From Priapulus caudatus (lineage: Eukaryota; Priapulida; Priapulimorpha; Priapulimorphida; Priapulidae): a stretch of DNA of 49,355 nucleotides. The translations under genes and the position numbers were made by a program. The notes under the pieces are model-generated. The model was not told the DNA's origin and searched no databases. It worked only from the letters and a program-made list of their open reading frames with translations. Every line of letters begins with the position of its first letter. Position 1 is the stretch's first letter. Shown piece by piece: positions 42,508-49,355 of this stretch. The stretch lies in the NCBI RefSeq assembly GCF_000485595.1, contig NW_014577080.1, forward strand, positions 213,141-262,495, read 5' to 3'.

Positions 42508-45302
42508 AGTTGATACAACTAGGCGGCGTGTACCGTCAAAGATCTGAAAGACTGCATTAGATATATGAAATATGCGCTACATCCTGTGGGCTATGGTACA
42601 GTGCGTAGCGCCGCTCTGGTGTGTGTACACAGTTCGTGCTGCACGTCGGAAGGTGCTTGACCGATGGTTGAAGATACCGGTGAAAACACAGGTGGATGAG
42701 GAACCATCGACGTGCTACGAAAACGTATTCTTGCGTGTTATCGGTTCATTTGATTAGTCCGTCTGTTCACGTAAAATTACTAAATAACCGACGTGACGAC
42801 GATGTTGGTTTGGATCGGCGACTCGGGCTGTCATCAGCACACCACGTCTCTGTTCTCATGTGCGGCAGACCGCATCAAGGTTGTTAACCTATAGCTCTTG
42901 CGCTATTATAGCGGCAGCTAGCCCCCCTCCCTCCGTGCTATCGGGATATTATGCGTAACCGTAAGTTACTATTCTCGAATCGTAGGTTATTGTGGCTGTA
43001 GGAGAACACAGGAAGACGTACCCATGTCATACTCATAATATACCGTACCCTAGTTATGTGGTATTCGTCAACATTGGGATTAACGATAATAATTGATGAC
43101 ATATTGGAGTCTAAATCTATGCTATACTACTTATTACACGAAGATCATGTTTAGTTTAGTGCATATAACCGGTATTTCTATTCCACACCATTTTACGCAA
43201 TTAATGACTGTAGTACATGTCAATGTCGTCATATCCTTTGAGTAATACGTGATATCTGTACGATGTCTGATGAAAATATTCGAGAGTTTGCACGCTGCTT
43301 TCTCAATTCCTAGATTCTATCCGATGTGTCCAACAGGGGGCGCTACAATGTAGAGGATTTCCCACTCGGACTATGTACGAAGGTGTTCGTTTCGGCGTGC
43401 TGCAATTGCGCGTATGCATGAAAGCTATGAACGCATTACTAAGTAACTGCGCAATTAATAAGTACGTAGCTCGAAACTGTACGCTATAGAATAAGACTAA
43501 CAGGCATCTCACGGATAATCCTAACATTCAGTTATCGTAGCGGCACACGAGTCTTTGGCTTCACACGTACTCCCCCTACATGATCTGTACAGCACTTAAA
43601 GCGAAAGCGAATGACGGGTAGCGCTAAGCATTATTTTCAGGCAGTCCGCTCATGCACCTGCCATTGCTCTGTTGTATCAGTCTGTCATTAAGTCAAATTC
43701 GGTGACGATATTCAAAACAATTACGCGAGAAAAGCGATTATAGATATTATATAGCCATAAAACGCAAACATTACTTACGATGGTGTAAACGCTGCAGAAA
43801 GAGCGAAATGTCTAGATAGCATATAGTAATCAGGAGCACCGAGAAATCCAAAGTCCACTCTATACTTCTACACCAGTAATATGAATTTCATCATGCCTCA
43901 CATTATTCCAGCATCTTCCTCATGCTACACCGTCTTTGTTGTATTTATGTCATATTTATACTAATCTATATTGTTACTTGGATTAGGTTCTCATAATATT
44001 TAGCTAGCAGTATTTACAATTTTGACAAGGTTTGGCCGCTGGCTGTGTGTCCTAGACAATCCCGATATTCCGAGATGTAAGGTAACACTATAAAAACCTT
44101 TCGTTACCAAATGATGTTTGAACCATTTCGTGCTCAGAATACAACACAGACGGTAAACCATCGTGCGTACACAGCCTTTCATTTATAATAAAAAATACTA
44201 TTATCCCGTTCTATTATGTTATAATTACCAACCTAAATAATAAAATAAACCATCTATAGATTGATCGGGGCTACGGCAGGTAATCTCCAAGTCAGAATAC
44301 AGATATGAGATTATCGGACATTGCACCATCGTAAGAATATATTTCGTTATATATATATATATCGATTAAAATGTGTCGCTTGAAACCTGCCCGAATTTGA
44401 CTAAATACGGACAGTATAGTTAACAATATATATACATACCTTTGAACATTACATCATTCCGCAGGCGCACGCACGCCCGCGCGCGCACGCACTCACAGAT
44501 TGAGATTGAGATTCGTCTCAACAAAGTTTGCCCATGACCAGATTCGTCGACGATGGTCATATTTCATAGGTTATTCCGCTCTTTACCAGTTCTACGTTCT
44601 CCCCTCTTTCACCTGCTCCGTCGTTTACCTCATATATCTAAGAATTTTGCACAAGGGAGAGATAGTGATCCGCTATAGGGGACGGCTTTGATTGGCTAAT
44701 TTTGTCTCTTATTTATTTTATTTTTTATTATTTTTGGCTAATTTTGTTTTATTTTAGAATTAGGGATAGGGTTAGGGTTAACTGATTTCTATATCCACAA
44801 CTTATTTCTATATTCACTATCTCTCCCCTGAGACCTACTATATATCTACTCCCCACTTAACTACCGGATCAGTCTTTTCCCCTCACGTACCTCTAGCTCC
44901 TCTAACGTCTTGCCCTCACCTATGTTCCCTACATTCCCCATCCCACAGCTAGCTCCTCCTTCACTATCTCTTCATTATCTACTTTCTCCCCTCGTTGACA
45001 TCCTCGACCTTCCCCCACCTTCTTCTCTCTACAATCCAACCCGCGCCTTAATCTTAGGAGAGGCTCCAACCAAACAGAGGGCGACTTGTCCACTGAAACA
45101 TAAGACTTTATGTTAAGAGAGTCCGAATTGTCTTCCGAAGCGTCGTAATCTTAACACAAAAGGCTCGTTTTCCATGATCAAAACGAAGACCAGGCACAGG
45201 AACTACGTTTTGCAGGTAATCATAGGTCAGTAGCTTATAACTGTTTCGAAATGTTTTAGTGGTTGAGTGTTCAGTTGTTTATGTATGTTTATGCATGTGT
45301 AT
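42508..45302. other. Gene-free stretch upstream of the fucosyltransferase
   Basis: Promoter side of the minus-strand fucosyltransferase; no clear TATA box. A short TTAGGG-like piece (AGGGATAGGGTTAGGGTTA) lies near 44764-44782, and pyrimidine-rich sequence at about 44820-45020. No recognisable gene. Confidence 0.4.
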
Positions 45303-45336
45303 CAGGAGTAGATGATAGGCCTATTATCTACTCCTG
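45303..45336. mobile_element. Tiny palindromic element, copy D
   Basis: 34 bp with arms CAGGAGTAGATGATAG and CTATTATCTACTCCTG (one mismatch) and a 2-nt loop. Perfect 8-bp direct repeats ATGTGTAT flank it at 45295-45302 and 45337-45344. Confidence 0.75.
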
Positions 45337-45344
45337 ATGTGTAT

Positions 45345-47780
45345 GTATGTGTATGGTGTTATGCAGTTTGTGTATGTTTATTGCAGCTCGTATTCGCGAT
45401 GCCTCTTACGGCTGCGCATTAGAATATTGCAGGATAACTTTTTGTGTAATTTGATGCAATATTTGAATATTTCAATGTACATCAAACGTTGTTTTTACTG
45501 AATCTTTTTAATTGTAACCCCAAAATTGCTTAAAACGGCATTGTTGTAGTTGCAGCAACTGTAATAACTATAGCAACTCTGATCCCAAGAAATATTGCTT
45601 TTTGCAGTGAAAAGAAGAAACCATGTTAATATATTACAATGTAATTATATATTTGTATGATAAATTACGTCATGTGAAAACGTGATGTTATCTAGAGTAT
45701 ACACAGAATCCTGGTACTAGTGCTGACGTATAAGAAACGCGAGAAAATAATTTAAAATATATAACAAACATAACATTATATCATAAAACCCAATTGTTTT
45801 TTTTTAGATTTTAACATAAAAACGCATTGTTTACATATAATTCTCTTGGTTTCAATTTTCATTTCGTTGTCTAATCATTTCAATCACGTACATTCCAGTA
45901 TTCAAGCAAATCTCCGGATCCTGCTTTTTTAATCAAAATCTGTTCTATACAGGATTGTCTCGGTAGTAATCTGACCTAGGTAATGCGTAAGCCTTATCTA
46001 ACCGTATGTACATTCGTCAGCGCTTTTGCTAATCGCGCTTTCGCTTCCGCGCACAGGCGGATAAAAAGAAAAATGTCTTTGTTAATGTGACATGTACCCA
46101 TCAACACATTGAATGCATACGAGATCCATACTGTCTTCACAATTTCTTTAATTTGCCATTGATTCCGGGAAATTCCTTATAATCATAATATTATACTGCT
46201 CATATCTTTCCCAACGATTTACTAGGCTTATCTAACAACGTATATCGTGACAATAGAACACGTATTGTTTGCATTCAAGGCTGTGCTAATGAAAATCATC
46301 GTCCGATGGCAACGTGGCATAGACATGGCGATTTTTGCCTGCAACGAACATAATGACAGGGCTGAAAAAGGGGGAAGATGGACGTGAGAACGAAGAGGAA
46401 AGCGAGGGAGAGAATGAGAGGAATTGAGCGGGAGCGAAAGCTTCATAAAATGTTCACCAATGGAGTAGCTTCATTGTTGATGGAGGCGATTGATTATATG
46501 AAATGCAGTGCTAATACAAAGTGTCTTTGTTTTCTCTACATTAGCCAGCCCAATTAGGCCGTTGTGCCCACAAGTTCACCAATGTGGAATAACCGAGTTG
46601 CACTAACACGTTTTAAATTAATTGGAAATTATAATTGTTCACTCGTGCATGCGGAGTAGATGGTAACTCGTGTTGTATCAGCATCTGTATTGATCAACGG
46701 CCAATTATGCCGCAGGGCGCACCATGGCGATGGACGGTATCTTTGCAGCGAATTTGCATCGGTATCAAAAGCGCCGCAACAAGAAAGTACGCCATCCGAA
46801 CACCTTTATAAGGTGTAAGTTTTCTGCCTTAGAGGCGCGGCACCATACTTAGTGGATTTGCATCCTTCGACTGAAATGTTCGTGGACTGCCTAATATAAA
46901 GCCCCGCAATGGCTCGCACTCGCGTGACCATTAACTATAACATCTGTTACTAAATAATCACACATTGCTATCACAGATGTGACAGTTGCGAAAGAGAGCT
47001 GTTAAACAGTGGTGTAGCTTCGATCATATAGGTAACGTATTTTTAAATGTGTATGTCAATCTAATTGAAGCTTAAATTATGCTAAATAAAAGTAAGACCC
47101 CCAAACTGCAATCAATTGATATTGCTTCGATCTGTGTAACATATATGGTTAAGTTAAATTATTCTATGTCATGCTCAATTTTCCATAGATATTGAGAAAT
47201 TTCAACATATACCACTAATATGCCCGCCTTTTATTATCATTTTTTCTTGCAGGATTAAAACTGAAATGACCCTAGTTTTATATGTTTGACTATCCTAGGA
47301 GATTTCCTAACAGATGAGAGTAATATAATTTACTGCTATAATGATAGTTATTTATTATAGTCAACCATATTCTATGTATCATAACTATATCATAAACCAT
47401 ATCTCATAACTATTCCACGTGAATCCACAACGAAACGAAATAAATTATGACTGGGCTAGGCCTACCCTATTCACTTTATGCCCCCACGGACCTTGCAGAT
47501 GAACCAATTAACGTTTGACTAGCGTTGCACCTCTAACTCATAAAACCACATGAAGGCATCTGCTTGACTGCAAACAGAATCAGCTATTGTGTGTGCTATA
47601 CAGCCCGAGCAACTCATTAATGGTAATTAATAATTATATTAATTATCGCAATTATTTATAATGCTAAAGTGGTTTTTACTTTATTATGCTGTACTTTCAT
47701 CATAAAAATATCTATTTGATGCATGCATGCCACCATAATAATTCTCACGCAATTTGTGTATAATTATACTCGCGCTAATA
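45345..47780. other. Gene-free stretch with possible promoter-like sites
   Basis: No coding region recognised. Two perfect octamer motifs ATTTGCAT lie at 46752-46759 and 46856-46863, and TATAAA at 46895-46900. They might mark a promoter, but no transcript-like feature follows. Confidence 0.35.
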
Positions 47781-47787
47781 ATAACAG

Positions 47788-47820
47788 CAAGAGCTAATAA
47801 TGGGTGTTTATTGGCTCTTG
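47788..47820. mobile_element. Tiny palindromic element, copy E
   Basis: 33 bp with 13-bp arms CAAGAGCTAATAA and TTATTGGCTCTTG (one mismatch). Perfect 7-bp direct repeats ATAACAG flank it at 47781-47787 and 47821-47827. Confidence 0.75.
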
Positions 47821-47827
47821 ATAACAG

Positions 47828-49183
47828 TTATGGTACTGCGAGCAATTACTGTGCTACGTGCCAGTAGACTGTTGGCGTTGATTATCGGCACTGATAGATA
47901 TACTAGAATAATAGAAGTTGTTATTTGGAAGTGTACGTAAAAGTTGAAATATTTGATGGACAGTATAAAGATCTCAGTGTATGGGTATCATTGCAAACAT
48001 AGGTCTATCAAAATACACGTAGGCCTACATCGACTCAAAACTAATTCAAATCTAGTCAGGAGCTTGCTATACCAGCCCCCCCCCAAATCCAGGTCTGTAC
48101 CAATTCACTTTGCAGTACTGTTGGGGCCATAGAAATAATATAGGTGTCTCTATATATTTCTATATGGTTGGGACAATGTGTAAGCGCGCAGTACGATGAT
48201 ATTTATTTATTAATATTTATTTAAAAGGTTTGACAACCCCTCCCCCCCCCACCTATCTGCACAGTGACGGAATATGGTTTTCTTTTTTTGTTTGTTTTTT
48301 GTTGTTGGTAGTATACCTGCTTTTATCGAGGATTAGTGGAGACAAATAAGCAGGTTTCGTAATGTGTATCGTAAACTACCTTCCTGCTACTGGCATACAT
48401 TATTGCGTACGTGTATACGTTTTTCTATTATATATTTTAACTAAGACAATAAAGAACGCGCGGAAGGTAGGTATACCTGTCTGACATTTAATGATCCGTG
48501 ATTAGTGTCTTGTTCTAACTCACGCCTAGTAAGTTAATGTGACGACGCGACAGAATGATCAATTTTCAAGATCAGATGAGTAGTTTAATAGCGTCATTTA
48601 GCTCGCGCGAACACAGCGCCGCCACTATATTGATTAATAATTAACAGCAAGTTAATGCCTTGCCGGTGATTTATAAGGTTGGCTAGAGAAAGGGGTCATT
48701 TGAGAGCGGGCACGGGAATTAAGTACTTTTCAACAGTGTACCCTATAGTGAGTTGGAGTATTGGGTTATTTATAGGCTTAGTAGGTGACCACTTCGCAAA
48801 CACTATTCATCCATTCACAAATATAAGCCAAGTTAGCGCAATTTTCGTGCCCGGTATATTACTTCAACGCCACATTTTCTGTTGCAGTATGTCCAAACTA
48901 CCGGTCAGTTCTGGTCAACACTGGTCATATGGCAACAGTAAATATATCTATAGCTGCAAATTTCACCAACAGCGAATTTTATGCGCGATTGCTCCTATTC
49001 ATACTGTACGTGTATGTGTGCGTGACGTTTGATTGCCGTGTCGTGATGAAGTGTGACGAAAGAACATGCGAGTTATGTGTGGAGTATGTCGACTCAAGTC
49101 TATTAAATGCGTTTTACGCAGAGCAGTTAGGCAGCGCGTGCAATGTGAGGGTTACAGATTAAGAGGCACTTTAAATATGTAGG

Positions 49184-49186
<3 letters not shown>
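47828..49186. other. Gene-free stretch
   Basis: No gene recognised. A 77-codon frame at 48929-49162 contains a hydrophobic segment and several cysteines but has no known similarity. C-rich runs occur near 48078 and 48242. Confidence 0.4.

Positions 49187-49222
<36 letters not shown>
49187..49222. repeat. (AT)n microsatellite
   Basis: 36 bp of alternating AT. It marks the left limit of the duplicated block and corresponds to the shorter AT run at 42391-42404 beside the original exon. Confidence 0.95.
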
Positions 49223-49224
<2 letters not shown>

Positions 49225-49264
49225 TGAATTACTAATTGAAAACGTATTCGGTCGTTGTACTCAC

Positions 49265-49322
49265 CCTTGCGTTTTAACTTGAGCCAGATCATTCTCAGCA
49301 ATTGCAGCGTCCTTCGTACCAT
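49265..49322 (-). other. Duplicate of fucosyltransferase first coding exon
   Basis: Identical in all 58 coding bases to 42450-42507 (MVRRTLQLLRMIWLKLKRK plus one base), with the same GTGAGT donor and matching 5' sequence. The surrounding block (about 49223-49348) differs from 42405-42533 by a few substitutions and a 3-bp indel in the intron. No second catalytic exon lies between it and the first copy. It may be an alternative first exon, the start of a duplicated locus, or an allelic piece misplaced at the sequence end. Confidence 0.8.
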
Positions 49323-49355
49323 AGTTGATACAACTAGGCGGCGTGTACTTTTTTT

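Noticed and set aside
48929-49162. 77-codon frame with a hydrophobic segment and several cysteines
   Set aside because: Plausible-looking but short, no known similarity and no upstream evidence; left as unsupported.
1-49355. CRISPR array, bacterial operon, phage or viral genome content
   Set aside because: Introns, animal genes and telomere-type repeats show nuclear animal DNA. Tandem repeats lack CRISPR-like spacer structure, and no viral or retroelement polymerase or capsid coding region was recognised.

Overview
The window is nuclear DNA of a non-vertebrate animal. Three things point there: a ten-exon nuclear speckle SR-protein gene with GT-AG introns, microsatellites and foldback elements throughout, and an interstitial CCCTAA/TTAGGG telomere-type tract (17654-17779), which argues against nematodes (TTAGGC) and most insects (TTAGG). 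I cannot name the phylum. A marine bilaterian would fit. There is one 10-base N gap (12099-12108).

Four protein-coding genes can be supported. (1) 10354-11847, minus: a secreted, acidic, repeat-containing precursor of 497 aa with four copies of a block like FPFxSRRGNAYRRDWA. It looks like a neuropeptide or peptide-hormone precursor of a family I do not recognise. (2) 15072-15941, minus: a secreted, possibly GPI-anchored member of the kynurenine formamidase/cyclase superfamily. (3) 22503-31338, plus: PNISR, rebuilt here as 10 exons and 807 codons. (4) 40775-42507, minus: a GT11 alpha-1,2-fucosyltransferase, rebuilt as two exons and 508 codons; a near-identical copy of its first exon sits at the window's right end (49265-49322).

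The genes are unrelated and do not form a functional cluster. The rest is repeat-rich. 0-10 kb holds microsatellites, short MITE-like elements and tiny hairpins. 12-15 kb holds a long CA tract. 16.9-17.8 kb is an island of interlocking inverted repeats plus telomere-type sequence. 18.3-20.8 kb is a five-copy tandem array. 21.1-22.1 kb is a 0.9 kb foldback element just upstream of PNISR. 36.3-38.6 kb is a 2.3 kb element whose core is almost purely alternating purine-pyrimidine. 42.5-49.2 kb is largely featureless.

The most novel observation is a family of six minute palindromes (32-71 bp, ends CAAGAG...CTCTTG or close variants), scattered over the window. Five are flanked by perfect 7-8 bp direct repeats and the sixth by a 6/7 match, as expected of target-site duplications. 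Their arms differ between copies but match within each copy, so they behave like mobile hairpins. The peptide-precursor candidate and the duplicated fucosyltransferase first exon are the next most interesting.
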